Assembly: GCF_041435335.1 (NCBI RefSeq)
Contig: NZ_CP108430.1
Coordinates: forward strand, 8,218,001-8,282,000
From: Streptomyces sp. NBC_01283
Lineage (GTDB): Bacteria > Actinomycetota > Actinomycetes > Streptomycetales > Streptomycetaceae
DNA length: 64,000 nucleotides
Direction: 5' to 3'
Under the pieces are notes generated by a model. That model saw only the letters and a program-made list of their open reading frames with translations, did no database searches and was not told the origin of the DNA. Positions within the stretch are counted from its first letter, which is position 1, and the number at the start of each line of letters is the position of its first letter. Positions 29,298 through 38,811 of the stretch are shown here, one piece after another. The position numbers and the translations under genes were made by a program.

Positions 29298-31106
29298 TCA
29301 GTCCGTCGAGGTGGTCCAGCCCACCGCCTCGATCCGCGCCGCGTCGGCGGGCCGCGCCTCGTCGAAGACCGTACGGCGGCCGTCCTCGACCCGCAGTCCG
29401 TCGGCGTACGCGCCACGTCCCACATAGAGCTGGTCCGTCGCGTACCGCCAGCGCAGGCGCACTTGTTCGCCCCGCCACCGCGCGAGGTCCGCGGTCAGCC
29501 GGTGCCAGACGCGGCCCGACCAGCCGGACGCGGTGCCGTCGGGGTGCTGCCTGGGGTCCGACCCCCTGTGCTCCGTGGTGAAGGGCACCGGCTGCCAGGT
29601 CGTGCCGTCGTCGCGGGACGCCTCCAGGCGCAGTTGGTCCGAGCCGGGCTCGGTGTCCCACCACAGGGAGCACCGCAGCTCTCCCCGGTCCGTGGTGAGG
29701 GTGAGCGGTGGCAGGGTCAGGGTGGCCGATGCCGAGTTCGCCATGCCGGAGAACCACGCGTTGCGTCCGTGGGCCGGACGTACGGGGACGGCGCGTGCCA
29801 TGCGGTTGGCCGTCGCCACCCGGGGCGCCGATCCGGAGCGCCAACTGCGCACCGGGTGAACGGAGTTGCCGAGGACGACGAGGAAGGAGTCGGTGGTCGG
29901 GTCCAGGACGAGCGAGGTGCCGGTGAACCCCGTGTGGCCCGCGGTGCGCGGGGTGGCCATCGCGCCCATGTACCAGTGCTGGTAGAGCTCGAAGCCGAGG
30001 CCGTGCTCGTCGCCGGGGAAGGCGGTGTTGAAGTCGGTGAACATCAGCTTCACGGATTCGGTGGAGAGGACGCGGGAGCGGCCGTAGATGCCGCCGTTGA
30101 GGAGCGTACGGCCGAGGATCGCGAGGTCCCAGGCGCAGGAGAACACCCCCGCGTGTCCCGCGACCCCGCCGAGGCCGAAGGCGTTCTCGTCGTGCACCTC
30201 CCCCCACACCATGCCGCGGTCCAGGCCCGACCAGGGCAGCCGGGCGTCCTCGGTGGCGGCGGTCTTCGGCCGCCAGGACGCGGGCGGGTTGTAGCGGGTG
30301 CGGTGCATTCCGAGGGGAGCGGTGATCTCGTCGCGGAGCAGTGCGTCCAGGGGGCGGCCCGTTATCTCCTCCAGGACCAGCTGGAGCGAGATCAGGTTCA
30401 GGTCCGAGTAGAGGTACTTGGTGCCCGGCGGGCTGAGCGGTGCCTCGTTCCAGATCAGACGCAACTGCCCCTCGCGCGTGGGCTCCTTGTAGAGGGGGAT
30501 CCAGGCGCGGAAACCCGAGGTGTGGGTGAGGAGCTGGCGGACGGTGATGTCCTGCTTGCCCGCGCCCCCGAAGTCGGGGAGGTACGAGGCGACCTTCGCC
30601 TCCAGCCCCAGCTTGCCCCGCTCGATCTGCTGCACCGCCAGCAGAGAGGTGAAGAGCTTGGAGACGGAGGCGAGGTCGAAGACCGTGTCCTTGGCCATCG
30701 GGATCTGCCGGTCGGCAGGCAGCTCGATGCCGGTGTCGGTCTTCTCGTCGTACGCCGAGTAGCGCACCGCCTTGCCGATGGGGTGGTGCAGCGCGACCGT
30801 GCCGCCGCGGCCCGCGAGCAGGACGGCGCCCGCGTACCAGGGGTGCTTGGGCGATGGGCCCAGGAACTGCTCGGCGTCGGCGACCAGTTGCCGCAGGTGC
30901 CCGGCGAGCAGCCCGGCGCGCTCGGGGGTGCCGGGCCGCAGTGTCGGATGCCGGTCGCCGGTCGTGGATTCCGCCGCCGCGGCGGGCCCCGCGGGGAACG
31001 GCACCAGCGCTAGCGCCCCGCCCAACGCCACGACCCGCGCGCCCAGTTGGCGTCGGCTCAGCCCGCCACCCGATCTGTCCGACGCCGCCCCGCTGCCTTC
31101 GGCCAT
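29298..31106 (-). CDS. Exported serine hydrolase (beta-lactamase / class C-like) with C-terminal beta domain
   Basis: Secreted or lipid-free periplasmic-side hydrolase of 602 residues. The Tat signal SRRQLGA (17-23) precedes a hydrophobic stretch and an AAAA cleavage region near 45. The beta-lactamase family motifs are SVSK (Ser147/Lys150), YSDLN (Tyr233) and AGHTGFTGT. From about residue 430 an extra region with a beta-sandwich appearance ('SLWWDTEPGSDQLRLEASRD') follows. Relatives include D-aminopeptidases and esterases acting on peptidoglycan fragments. GGAGGGG lies 8 nt before the ATG. Its promoter region holds repeated CTGAAA motifs. Confidence 0.88.
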   Translation of the reverse strand: MAEGSGAASDRSGGGLSRRQLGARVVALGGALALVPFPAGPAAAAESTTGDRHPTLRPGTPERAGLLAGHLRQLVADAEQFLGPSPKHPWYAGAVLLAGRGGTVALHHPIGKAVRYSAYDEKTDTGIELPADRQIPMAKDTVFDLASVSKLFTSLLAVQQIERGKLGLEAKVASYLPDFGGAGKQDITVRQLLTHTSGFRAWIPLYKEPTREGQLRLIWNEAPLSPPGTKYLYSDLNLISLQLVLEEITGRPLDALLRDEITAPLGMHRTRYNPPASWRPKTAATEDARLPWSGLDRGMVWGEVHDENAFGLGGVAGHAGVFSCAWDLAILGRTLLNGGIYGRSRVLSTESVKLMFTDFNTAFPGDEHGLGFELYQHWYMGAMATPRTAGHTGFTGTSLVLDPTTDSFLVVLGNSVHPVRSWRSGSAPRVATANRMARAVPVRPAHGRNAWFSGMANSASATLTLPPLTLTTDRGELRCSLWWDTEPGSDQLRLEASRDDGTTWQPVPFTTEHRGSDPRQHPDGTASGWSGRVWHRLTADLARWRGEQVRLRWRYATDQLYVGRGAYADGLRVEDGRRTVFDEARPADAARIEAVGWTTSTD

Positions 31107-31119
31107 GACTGTTCCCCTC

Positions 31120-31181
31120 CTGAAACTGTCCTGGGCTGAAATTATCTTTCGGGATCACAAGAGACTGCTGAAACTTTCATG
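31120..31181. promoter_or_regulatory. CTGAAA-type palindromes before the serine hydrolase
   Basis: CTGAAA occurs at 31120, 31136 and 31168. The last is part of the perfect 11 bp palindrome TGAAACTTTCA (31169-31179), and the second of the looser CTGAAA-N5-TTTCGG (31136-31152). They look like operators for the minus-strand hydrolase. The cognate regulator is not visible here. Confidence 0.5.
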
Positions 31182-31221
31182 TCAGTGCCCGGCTCTGTCA
31201 ACCACGGGCGCCCGGCAAAGA

Positions 31222-31238
31222 TCTGACACTGCATCAGA
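31222..31238. promoter_or_regulatory. Inverted repeat before the NMO-ligase operon
   Basis: TCTGACACTGCATCAGA: half-sites TCTGA and TCAGA with a 7 bp spacer, 43 bp before the start codon. The same layout and nearly the same flanks (AT before, AAAA after) occur at 43603-43619, so a shared TetR-type regulator is likely. Confidence 0.55.
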
Positions 31239-31280
31239 AAATCTCTTCCGTCGTCCGGGCGGCTGCGGCATCCTGCGCCC

Positions 31281-32384
31281 ATGCAGACAGAGCTGAGCAG
31301 GAAACTGGGGATCGAGCACGCCATCTTCGGCTTCACGCCCTTCCCCGCGGTGGCGGCCGCCATCAGTAGGGCGGGCGGATTCGGTGTGCTCGGCGCGGTC
31401 CGCTACACGGCACCCGACGAGCTGGCCCGGGATCTCGACTGGATGCAGGAGCACGTCGGCGACAAGCCGTACGGCCTCGACGTCGTGATGCCCGCGAAGA
31501 AGGTCGAGGGGGTGAGCGAGGCCGACGTCGAGGCGATGATCCCCGAGGGCCACCGGCAGTTCGTCAAGGACACCCTCGGCAAGTACGGCGTGCCCGAACT
31601 CGCCGAAGGAGAGGCGTCCGGCTGGCGCATCACCGGGTGGATGGAACAGGTCGCCCGCAACCAGCTCGACGTGGCCTTCGACTACCCGATCAAGTTGCTC
31701 GCCAACGCCCTGGGCTCGCCGCCCGCCGACGTCATCCAGCGCGCCCACGACCACGATGTACTCGTCGCTGCCCTCGCGGGCAGCGCCCGGCACGCGCGCA
31801 AGCACGCCGAAGCGGGCATCGACATCGTCGTCGCGCAGGGCTACGAGGCGGGCGGCCACACCGGCGAGATCGCCTCCATGGTGCTGACGCCGGAGGCCGT
31901 CGAGGCCGTCGCGCCACTGCCGGTGCTCGCGGCGGGCGGCATCGGCAGCGGGGACCAGATCGCCGCCGCGTTCGCGCTCGGCGCGCAGGGCGTGTGGCTC
32001 GGCTCCCTCTGGCTCACCACGACCGAGGCCGACATGCACTCGCGGGCGCTCACCGAGAAGCTCCTGGCGGCGGGGTCGGGCGACACCGTCCGCTCGCGCG
32101 CCCTGACGGGCAAACCCGCACGCCAGCTGCGCACCGAATGGACCGACGCCTGGGACGACCCGGACGGGCCGGGCACGCTGCCCATGCCGCTGCAGGGGCT
32201 CCTGGTCGCCGAGGCGGTCTCACGGATCCAGAAGTACGAGGTCCAGGCGCTGCTCGGCACGCCCGTCGGGCAGATCGTCGGCCGCATGAACAGCGAACGC
32301 AGCGTCCAGGCGGTCTTCGACGACCTGACCCGTAGTTTCGAGCGGGCCATCGACCGGGTGAACCGCATCGCCGGACGCGACTGA
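31281..32384 (+). CDS. NAD(P)H-dependent flavin oxidoreductase / nitronate monooxygenase family
   Basis: FMN-binding TIM-barrel protein of 367 residues. 'AIFGFTPFPAVAAAISRAGGFGVLG' is the N-terminal FMN region, 'DIVVAQGYEAGGHTGE' carries the catalytic His of the family, and 'PVLAAGGIGSGDQIAAAFALGAQGVWLG' is the phosphate-binding part. Annotated members are nitronate monooxygenases, but those beside acyl-CoA ligases, like mycobacterial IpdC, are enoyl-type reductases of acyl-CoAs. The next gene, 24 bp away, is such a ligase. The operator at 31222-31238 probably controls both. Confidence 0.87.
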   Translation: MQTELSRKLGIEHAIFGFTPFPAVAAAISRAGGFGVLGAVRYTAPDELARDLDWMQEHVGDKPYGLDVVMPAKKVEGVSEADVEAMIPEGHRQFVKDTLGKYGVPELAEGEASGWRITGWMEQVARNQLDVAFDYPIKLLANALGSPPADVIQRAHDHDVLVAALAGSARHARKHAEAGIDIVVAQGYEAGGHTGEIASMVLTPEAVEAVAPLPVLAAGGIGSGDQIAAAFALGAQGVWLGSLWLTTTEADMHSRALTEKLLAAGSGDTVRSRALTGKPARQLRTEWTDAWDDPDGPGTLPMPLQGLLVAEAVSRIQKYEVQALLGTPVGQIVGRMNSERSVQAVFDDLTRSFERAIDRVNRIAGRD

Positions 32385-32408
32385 CGAGACGACGGAGGAG
32401 AGGTCCTT

Positions 32409-33974
32409 ATGAGCAGCATGCCGGGCAGCACGCCCCCCAACGGCTTCTGGGCACAGGCCGAAGCGGACCCGGACCGCGTGGTCCTGACCGCGCCCGACGG
32501 CGAGGAGTGGACCGCGCGGCGCCTGCACGCGGCGACCAATCAGCTCGTCCACGGGCTGCGCGCGGCGGGCCTGGAGCGCGGCGACGCGTTCGCCGTCGTG
32601 CTGCCCAACGGCGTGGAGTTCCTCACCGCGTACCTGGCGGCTTCACAGGCCGGCTTCTATCTGGTCCCGGTCAACCATCACCTGGTCGGCCCCGAGATCG
32701 CCTGGATCGTCTCCGACTCCGGCGCGAAGGTACTGATCGCGCACGAGCGGTTCGCGCAGGCCGCGACCCACGCCGCCGACGAGGCGAAGCTCCCGGCCAC
32801 GCACCGCTACTCCGTGGGCGAGGTTCCCGGCTTCCGCCCGTACGCCGAACTCCTCGCGGGGCAGCCGGAGTCGCCCCCCGCCGACCGCACGCTCGGCTGG
32901 GTCATGAACTACACCTCGGGCACGACGGGACGCCCGCGCGGCATTCGCCGCCCCCTGTCCGGCAAGCTCCCCGAGGAGTCGTACCTCGGCGGCTTCCTCG
33001 GCATCTTCGGCATCAAGCCCTTCGACGGCAATGTGCACCTCGTCTGCTCGCCGCTCTACCACACGGCGGTCCTCCAGTTCGCGGGCGCGGCCCTGCACAT
33101 CGGCCACCCGCTGGTCCTGATGGACAAGTGGACGCCCGAGGAGATGCTGCGCCTCATCGACACCTACAAGTGCACGCACACCCACATGGTGCCGACCCAG
33201 TTCCACCGCCTCCTCGCACTGCCGGACGCGACGAAGGCGGCGTACGACGTCTCGTCGATGCGGCACGCCATCCACGGCGCCGCGCCCTGCCCCGACCACG
33301 TCAAACGGGCGATGATCGAGTGGTGGGGCGAATGTGTCGAGGAGTACTACGCGGCCAGCGAGGGCGGCGGTGCCTTCGCCACCGCGCAGGACTGGCTGAA
33401 GCGGCCGGGCACCGTCGGCAAGGCCTGGCCCATCAGCGAACTGGCCGTCTTCGACGACGACGGCAACCCGCTCCCACCGGGTGAACTCGGCACCGTCTAC
33501 ATGAAGATGAGCACCGGCGGTTTCTCGTACCACAAGGACGAGTCCAAGACGAAGAAGAACCGCATCGGCGACTTCTTCACCGTCGGCGACCTCGGCGTCC
33601 TCGACGAGGACGGCTACCTCTACCTCCGCGACCGCAAGATCGACATGATCATCTCGGGCGGGGTCAACATCTACCCCGCCGAGATCGAGTCCGCGCTGCT
33701 CACCCACCCCGCCGTCGCGGACGCCGCCGCGTTCGGCATCCCGCATGACGAGTGGGGCGAGCAGGTCAAGGCGGTCGTGGAGGTGGCGGAGGGCCACACG
33801 GGGGACGACGCCCTCGCCGCCGAGATCCTCGACCACTGCGAACGCCAGCTCGCGGGCTACAAAAGGCCGAAGAGCGTCGACTTCATCGAGGTCATGCCAC
33901 GGGACCCGAATGGCAAGCTCTACAAGCGACGGCTGCGGGAGCCGTACTGGGAGGGCCGGGAGCGCGCGCTCTAA
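32409..33974 (+). CDS. Acyl-CoA synthetase (AMP-forming)
   Basis: ANL-superfamily ligase of 521 residues that activates a carboxylic acid with ATP and CoA. The P-loop is 'MNYTSGTTGRPRGIRRP', the hinge region is 'GDLGVLDEDGYLYLRDRKIDMIISGG', and the catalytic Lys is in 'PNGKLYKRRLREP' near the end. Homologues are often labelled FadD4-like in mycobacteria. GGAGGAGAGG lies just before the ATG. It is in an operon with the flavoprotein upstream and is followed by a strong hairpin. The acid substrate is unknown. Confidence 0.9.
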   Translation: MSSMPGSTPPNGFWAQAEADPDRVVLTAPDGEEWTARRLHAATNQLVHGLRAAGLERGDAFAVVLPNGVEFLTAYLAASQAGFYLVPVNHHLVGPEIAWIVSDSGAKVLIAHERFAQAATHAADEAKLPATHRYSVGEVPGFRPYAELLAGQPESPPADRTLGWVMNYTSGTTGRPRGIRRPLSGKLPEESYLGGFLGIFGIKPFDGNVHLVCSPLYHTAVLQFAGAALHIGHPLVLMDKWTPEEMLRLIDTYKCTHTHMVPTQFHRLLALPDATKAAYDVSSMRHAIHGAAPCPDHVKRAMIEWWGECVEEYYAASEGGGAFATAQDWLKRPGTVGKAWPISELAVFDDDGNPLPPGELGTVYMKMSTGGFSYHKDESKTKKNRIGDFFTVGDLGVLDEDGYLYLRDRKIDMIISGGVNIYPAEIESALLTHPAVADAAAFGIPHDEWGEQVKAVVEVAEGHTGDDALAAEILDHCERQLAGYKRPKSVDFIEVMPRDPNGKLYKRRLREPYWEGRERAL

Positions 33975-33992
33975 CCGCTCACCGCTCACCGC

Positions 33993-34021
33993 CCGCCGGC
34001 GCCGCGGATCGGCGCCGGCGG
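33993..34021. terminator. Bidirectional terminator between the ligase and EF-hand genes
   Basis: Perfect 12 bp stem (CCGCCGGCGCCG / CGGCGCCGGCGG) with loop CGGAT in the 57 bp gap between convergent genes. Confidence 0.8.
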
Positions 34022-34031
34022 AGGCGTCGCG

Positions 34032-34598
34032 TCAGGACGCGTCGAGCGGGCCGAGGAGCCAGGATCCGGCCGAATGCGGGTCGTCGTCGAAGTAGAACTC
34101 CCTGATGGCTTCGAGGAGTTCGGTTCGTCCGACCGCGCCGTCCGCATGCGTGTCCAGGCGGCCGAAGACCTCGCGCGCGTCCGCTTCCGGCAGGTTCATC
34201 AGGGCCCCGGACCAGCGCACCTGCTCGTCCCGGGTCAGTTTGCCGTCGCCGTCCGTGTCGGCGATGTCCATGATCGCGTCGAGGAACGGCAGGTACCCCT
34301 CGTCGAAGGACTCCGGCGTCTCCAGGAGCCCGGCCGCGAAGGCGGTCTTGTACTCGGCCTCGCTGATGCGGCCGTCCCCGTCCACGTCGGCGACCCGCGC
34401 GAGGTGCTCCCACAGCTCCAGGGACAGCTCCCGCAGCCGTGCCACCGCCTTGGAGTCCTGCCCGTGGCCGAAGGCCTCGCCGAGCCGGGCCACGGACGTC
34501 TCGAAGTCCGTGCGCTCGATGAACCCGTCGCCGTCGTCGTCGTACGTCGCGAACCGCCGGGACAGCTTGCGGTCCAGGAACGCGGATGGCTTCACCAT
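34032..34598 (-). CDS. EF-hand calcium-binding protein (calerythrin-like)
   Basis: Cytosolic calcium-binding protein of 188 residues with four EF-hand sites: [39 protein letters not shown], and a weaker [13 protein letters not shown]. The size and spacing match calerythrin and the Streptomyces Cab proteins, which may buffer or sense Ca2+ during development. The last loop has His and Ala at coordinating positions and may bind poorly. Start at 34598 is set by GGGAGGAT upstream; an in-frame start 12 codons earlier has no good ribosome site. Confidence 0.9.
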   Translation of the reverse strand: MVKPSAFLDRKLSRRFATYDDDGDGFIERTDFETSVARLGEAFGHGQDSKAVARLRELSLELWEHLARVADVDGDGRISEAEYKTAFAAGLLETPESFDEGYLPFLDAIMDIADTDGDGKLTRDEQVRWSGALMNLPEADAREVFGRLDTHADGAVGRTELLEAIREFYFDDDPHSAGSWLLGPLDAS

Positions 34599-34735
34599 GG
34601 ATCCTCCCCTGAGAGACGGTCCCACCTGAGACACGTCCCCATCTTTCTAACGGAACCGGCCGGGGCCGCCCAGGGAGCACGGGGCTCCTTCCAGGACGTT
34701 CCCGGCCGGTTTCGGGTGGGGCGGTGGGCGAGGGC

Positions 34736-37156
34736 TCAGCGGCGCTCGCGCACCTTCACCACCTTCAGATGGGGGTCGCGCATGATGTCCTTCTCGCAGA
34801 ACCGTGACGTCACCCAGCGCTCACCGGAGTACAGCCGCGTCTGATCGCTGTAGTGCGGCGAGTTCGGGTTCGACGACTGCGAGTAGGTCAGGAGCGTGCG
34901 TGCCTTCGGGCAGCCGCCCTTGTCCCAGCCGACCGCCTGGATGTGGCTCGAACCGTGCGCGACCTCGGTGTAGCCGCCGCCCTTCGCGTCCCAGACCGGC
35001 TCGACCTTGTTCCACACGCCGATCGACTCCGTGCCGCCGTGGACCGGCAGCCGCTCCGGGCCCCGTACGACGAACTGGTTCTTACCCAGCGGCGCGTCCA
35101 GCGCTATGCCCGCCCCACTCAGCTCCGTCACCGCGTCGGCGAGCGCGGTCGCGAAGCCCGGCGCGTCCGTGTTGAGGGTGTTCGGGGTGCGCACCGGGTC
35201 GGCGGCGGAGAACGGCACCTTCCACAGCTGGGCGTTCGGCACGGCGACGACCAGCTTGCGCCAGAACCGGTCGAAGAGCAGGGCGCCCCTGCTGTCCGTG
35301 TTCATGGTCCGGTCCCAGCCCTTGAGTGCGGCGCAGGCCTCGCGCATGTCAACCGCCTTGCCATCGCTGCCTGTTGCGGTGCCGCCGGGCAGCGCGGCAC
35401 ACGCGCGTGCCGCGTCGGCGGCGACGAGGTCGCCCGCGGGGGCACGGTTCGCGAACTGGTGCTTCTGCAGGTCCTCGACCGTCAGGCCGCCCTTGTCCGC
35501 CATCGCCGCGACATCCTCGATGGCACCGCGCGTCCGCATGGAGCGCTGCGTGCCGATCGTTCCGAACACCCGCTCGTAGCCCGTGATCGGCCGGTCGGCA
35601 TTGGTGAGCCAGGCGCTGTCGTTGGAGTTCTCCGCGTACGGGGCGTCCTTGAGGGTGGGCATCTTCGACGGGCCGAAGATGCCGGGCTGGAGGGCGTCCT
35701 TGTCGGAGCCGAGCGCGCAGTCACCGCGCGAACCGTCGAGCACGGCCACACCCGACGCCGGATACGTCACCTTGCCCAGATCCGTGGAGCAGCGCGCGGC
35801 CAGGTCGTCCGTGATGCGGGGCAGCACCTGCGACTGGCTGAGGAGCGAGTGGCCCCCGCGGTCCGCGGCGACGGTGTTGACCCACGGCAGGCCCTGCGTG
35901 TCGTGCAATGCCTTCAGCACACCGTCCGTGGAGCGGGCCTTGCCGAAGCCGAGGTCGGTGTCGCTGCCGCGCATGTTCGTGGCGTTGGGGTCGTTCAGGG
36001 CGTACGCCGTCTTCGCCGACCACGGGAGCGGGAGCTGCGCCCCGAGGCCGGTGGTGACCGGTCCGTACCGGGTCCACCACTGGGTGCGCGTCACCGGAGG
36101 ACCGCCCCTCACCGGCACCTCGACCGTCCGCTTCGTCATCTTCTCCGGCTTGCCGTCCACCAGATAGGCGGTCGGATCGGCCGGATCCAGCGTGAGCTGG
36201 TGCAGATTGAGGGTCACGCCGGTCGCCACGGTGTGGCTCCACGCCACATCGCCGTTGAAGCCGATGTTCACCACGCTCGTGCCGAGCAGCGAACCGCCCG
36301 AGACGTTCAGCTCGCCGGGGATGGTCTGCTGCGACTGCCAGAAGCGACGGCCGCCCTGCCAGGGGTAGTGCGGGTTGCCGAGCAGCAGACCCCTGCCGTT
36401 CGCGGTGGTCTTCCCGCTGAACGCGACGGCATTGGAGCCCATGACGGCCTCGTCGGCCGAGAAGAGCTCGCGTGCCTCCTTCGCGGTGCGCTCGGGGTCA
36501 GGAGCGCGGTCCGGGGCGCTCGCGGCCGGTGGCTGCGCGGCGGTGATGCCGTCTATGCCGCGCCCCTGACCGCCCAGGACCTGGACGGCGAAGCCCTGCC
36601 TTGCCACGTCCAGGGAGGTGATCGGGCGCAGCCACTTGGCGCCCCTGCAGGCGGGGTCGGTGACGTGGTTCTGATTCAGCCAGGCGTTGTAGCCCGCCGC
36701 GAAGCCGCGCATCAGCTTCTTGGACGTGGCGCTCGGCCCCGCCGGTGGGGGCTGCCTGAGGAGCTTCTCCACCGTGTGCGTGTCGCGGACGCCGCCGAAG
36801 TAGAGGTCGCTGGAGAGGTTCGTCGTCGCCGAGGACAGCGAGCCGTCGGGCTTGCCGTCAGGGCCGAAGTACCGTGACCGCTCCCCGCGCACGGTCACAT
36901 ATCCCTCGGCGAGGGTGCACACCTGGTCGGCGGCCTGCGCCCAGCCCGTGCCGAAGCCGAGGTTCTCGTAGTCCTTGGCGAGGATGTGCGGAATGCCGTA
37001 CTGGGTGTAGCGGACGGTCGCGGACAGGCCGTGGCCCGACGGGCGGGCGTCGCGGGCCTCGGCCGCACCGGCGGTGGCGGCGGACGACGGCAGGAAAGCC
37101 GCGGCGGTCAGCAGGCTGATGCCGAGGGCCGTCAGGCGTCTGATGCGGGTACGCAT
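34736..37156 (-). CDS. Secreted penicillin-acylase-family amidase (aculeacin/AHL acylase type)
   Basis: Extracellular N-terminal-nucleophile hydrolase of 806 residues. After a Sec signal (about 1-34) come the alpha subunit and a spacer, and then the beta subunit starting at Ser241 in 'EAVMGSNAVAFSG'. Autoproteolysis before Ser exposes the nucleophile. 'GNPHYPW' and 'VNIGFNGDVAWSHTVATG' are typical of the aculeacin A acylase / penicillin V acylase / homoserine lactone acylase branch that accepts long acyl chains. GGGAGG lies 4 nt before the ATG. It is divergent from an AMP ligase that could activate the released fatty acid; that link is inference. Confidence 0.92.
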   Translation of the reverse strand: MRTRIRRLTALGISLLTAAAFLPSSAATAGAAEARDARPSGHGLSATVRYTQYGIPHILAKDYENLGFGTGWAQAADQVCTLAEGYVTVRGERSRYFGPDGKPDGSLSSATTNLSSDLYFGGVRDTHTVEKLLRQPPPAGPSATSKKLMRGFAAGYNAWLNQNHVTDPACRGAKWLRPITSLDVARQGFAVQVLGGQGRGIDGITAAQPPAASAPDRAPDPERTAKEARELFSADEAVMGSNAVAFSGKTTANGRGLLLGNPHYPWQGGRRFWQSQQTIPGELNVSGGSLLGTSVVNIGFNGDVAWSHTVATGVTLNLHQLTLDPADPTAYLVDGKPEKMTKRTVEVPVRGGPPVTRTQWWTRYGPVTTGLGAQLPLPWSAKTAYALNDPNATNMRGSDTDLGFGKARSTDGVLKALHDTQGLPWVNTVAADRGGHSLLSQSQVLPRITDDLAARCSTDLGKVTYPASGVAVLDGSRGDCALGSDKDALQPGIFGPSKMPTLKDAPYAENSNDSAWLTNADRPITGYERVFGTIGTQRSMRTRGAIEDVAAMADKGGLTVEDLQKHQFANRAPAGDLVAADAARACAALPGGTATGSDGKAVDMREACAALKGWDRTMNTDSRGALLFDRFWRKLVVAVPNAQLWKVPFSAADPVRTPNTLNTDAPGFATALADAVTELSGAGIALDAPLGKNQFVVRGPERLPVHGGTESIGVWNKVEPVWDAKGGGYTEVAHGSSHIQAVGWDKGGCPKARTLLTYSQSSNPNSPHYSDQTRLYSGERWVTSRFCEKDIMRDPHLKVVKVRERR

Positions 37157-37197
37157 GGAGCCTCCCAACTGCTCTGAGGAAGAGGGCGGTTGAGCGT

Positions 37198-37211
37198 ACC
37201 AACCGGTATGT
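37198..37211. promoter_or_regulatory. Palindromic operator between acylase and AMP ligase
   Basis: ACCAACCGGTATGT is a perfect dyad of the form ACnnACCGGTnnGT in the 140 bp divergent region. It could control both genes. TetR proteins often use such ACCGGT-centred sites. Confidence 0.5.
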
Positions 37212-37296
37212 CAGTTGATCGAGTACCGCGACCGGCCGGGTTCGTGCCCCGTACGGAGCCTTGACCGCCGCGACACGCGCGGCACAGGATCACGCC

Positions 37297-38793
37297 ATGA
37301 CGGGTGTACGCAGCAATACGGTCGACGACGTCCTGACGCGCAGTGCGCGGCGCGTGCCGGGGCGGGTGGCCCTGCGCTACGGCGAGCGGGCCTGGACGTA
37401 CGCGGAGTTGGATGCGGCTGTCTCGTGTGCCGCTCAGGTGCTGCGCGAGGAGGGGCTCGGCCCCGGCGACCGCGTCGGCGCCTACGCCCACAACTCGGAC
37501 GCGTATCTGATCGGCTTCCTGGCCTGCTCGCGGGCGGGTCTGGTCCATGTCCCGGTCAACCAGAACCTCGTCGGCGACGATCTGGCGTACATCGTGGGCC
37601 AGTCGGGCAGCTCCCTGGTACTGGCCGACCCGGACCTCGCCCCGCGACTGCCCGGCGACGTACGCGTCCTGACCCTGCGCGACGCGGACGACTCCCTGCT
37701 CGCGCGCCTCGCCGGAACACAGGCGTACGACGGGGAGGGGCCGGGAGCGGAGGATCTGGCCCAGCTGCTCTACACCTCCGGCACGACCGCCCTCCCCAAG
37801 GGCGCGATGATGACGCACCGCGCCCTGGTCCACGAGTACGTCAGCGCCATCACCGCCCTGGACCTCAAGGAGACGGACAAGCCCGTCCACGCGCTGCCGC
37901 TCTACCACTCGGCGCAGATGCACGTCTTCCTGCTGCCGTACCTGGCGGTCGGCGCCGAGAACACGGTCATCGACGCGCCCGCCGCCGAGCGGATCTTCGA
38001 GCTGGTCGAGGCGGGCCGCGCCGACAGCCTCTTCGCGCCGCCCACCGTGTGGATCGGCCTCTCGAACCACCCCGGGTTCGCCACCCGCGACCTCGGGGGC
38101 CTGCGCAAGGCCTACTACGGGGCGTCGATCATGCCGGTGCCCGTCCTGGAGCGCCTGCGCGCACGCCTGCCCGCGCTCGCCTTCTACAACTGCTTCGGGC
38201 AGAGCGAGATCGGCCCGCTCGCCACCGTCCTCGGACCCGACGAGCACGAGGGGCGGATGGACTCCTGCGGGCGGCCCGTCCTCTTCGTGGAGGCGCGGGT
38301 CGTGGACGAGCGCGGCCGCGAGGTGCCCGACAGCACACAGGGCGAAGTCGTCTACCACTCGCCGCAGTTGTGCGAGGGCTACTGGGAAAGGCCCGAGGAG
38401 ACCGAAGAGGCCTTCCGCGACGGCTGGTTCCACTCCGGGGACCTCGCCGTGCGGGACAAGGAGGGCTACTTCACGGTCGTCGACCGGGTGAAGGACGTCA
38501 TCAACTCCGGTGGCGTCCTGGTCGCCTCGCGCCAGGTCGAGGACGCGCTCTACACCCATGCGAGGGTCGCGGAGACAGCCGTGATCGGGCTGCCGGACGA
38601 GCGATGGATCGAGGCGGTCACCGCCGTCGTCGTACGCAACGGAGACGTCACCGAAGCCGAACTCATCGACCACGCGCGCGAGAAGCTCGCCCACTTCAAG
38701 GCACCCAAGCGGGTCCTCTTCGTGGACGAGCTGCCGCGCAACGCGAGCGGGAAGATCCTCAAGCGGGAGCTGCGGGACCGCTTCAGCGCGTAG
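37297..38793 (+). CDS. Acyl-CoA synthetase / AMP-dependent ligase
   Basis: ANL ligase of 498 residues. The P-loop 'LLYTSGTTALPKGAMMTH', hinge 'GDLAVRDKEGYFTVVDRVKDVINSGG' and C-terminal Lys in 'NASGKILKREL' are all intact, so it should be active. It belongs to the group annotated as long- or medium-chain fatty-acid or fatty-acyl-AMP ligases; the substrate is open. The ATG at 37297 is preferred over one 12 codons upstream because AGGA lies just before it. It ends 18 bp from the convergent paaK. Confidence 0.88.
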   Translation: MTGVRSNTVDDVLTRSARRVPGRVALRYGERAWTYAELDAAVSCAAQVLREEGLGPGDRVGAYAHNSDAYLIGFLACSRAGLVHVPVNQNLVGDDLAYIVGQSGSSLVLADPDLAPRLPGDVRVLTLRDADDSLLARLAGTQAYDGEGPGAEDLAQLLYTSGTTALPKGAMMTHRALVHEYVSAITALDLKETDKPVHALPLYHSAQMHVFLLPYLAVGAENTVIDAPAAERIFELVEAGRADSLFAPPTVWIGLSNHPGFATRDLGGLRKAYYGASIMPVPVLERLRARLPALAFYNCFGQSEIGPLATVLGPDEHEGRMDSCGRPVLFVEARVVDERGREVPDSTQGEVVYHSPQLCEGYWERPEETEEAFRDGWFHSGDLAVRDKEGYFTVVDRVKDVINSGGVLVASRQVEDALYTHARVAETAVIGLPDERWIEAVTAVVVRNGDVTEAELIDHAREKLAHFKAPKRVLFVDELPRNASGKILKRELRDRFSA

Positions 38794-38811
38794 GCGCCCA
38801 TTGCCTGGGCA

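Noticed and set aside
37198-37211. KstR box between acylase and ligase
   Set aside because: Reads AACCGGTA rather than AACnnGTT, and the outer bases do not fit; kept only as a different palindrome.
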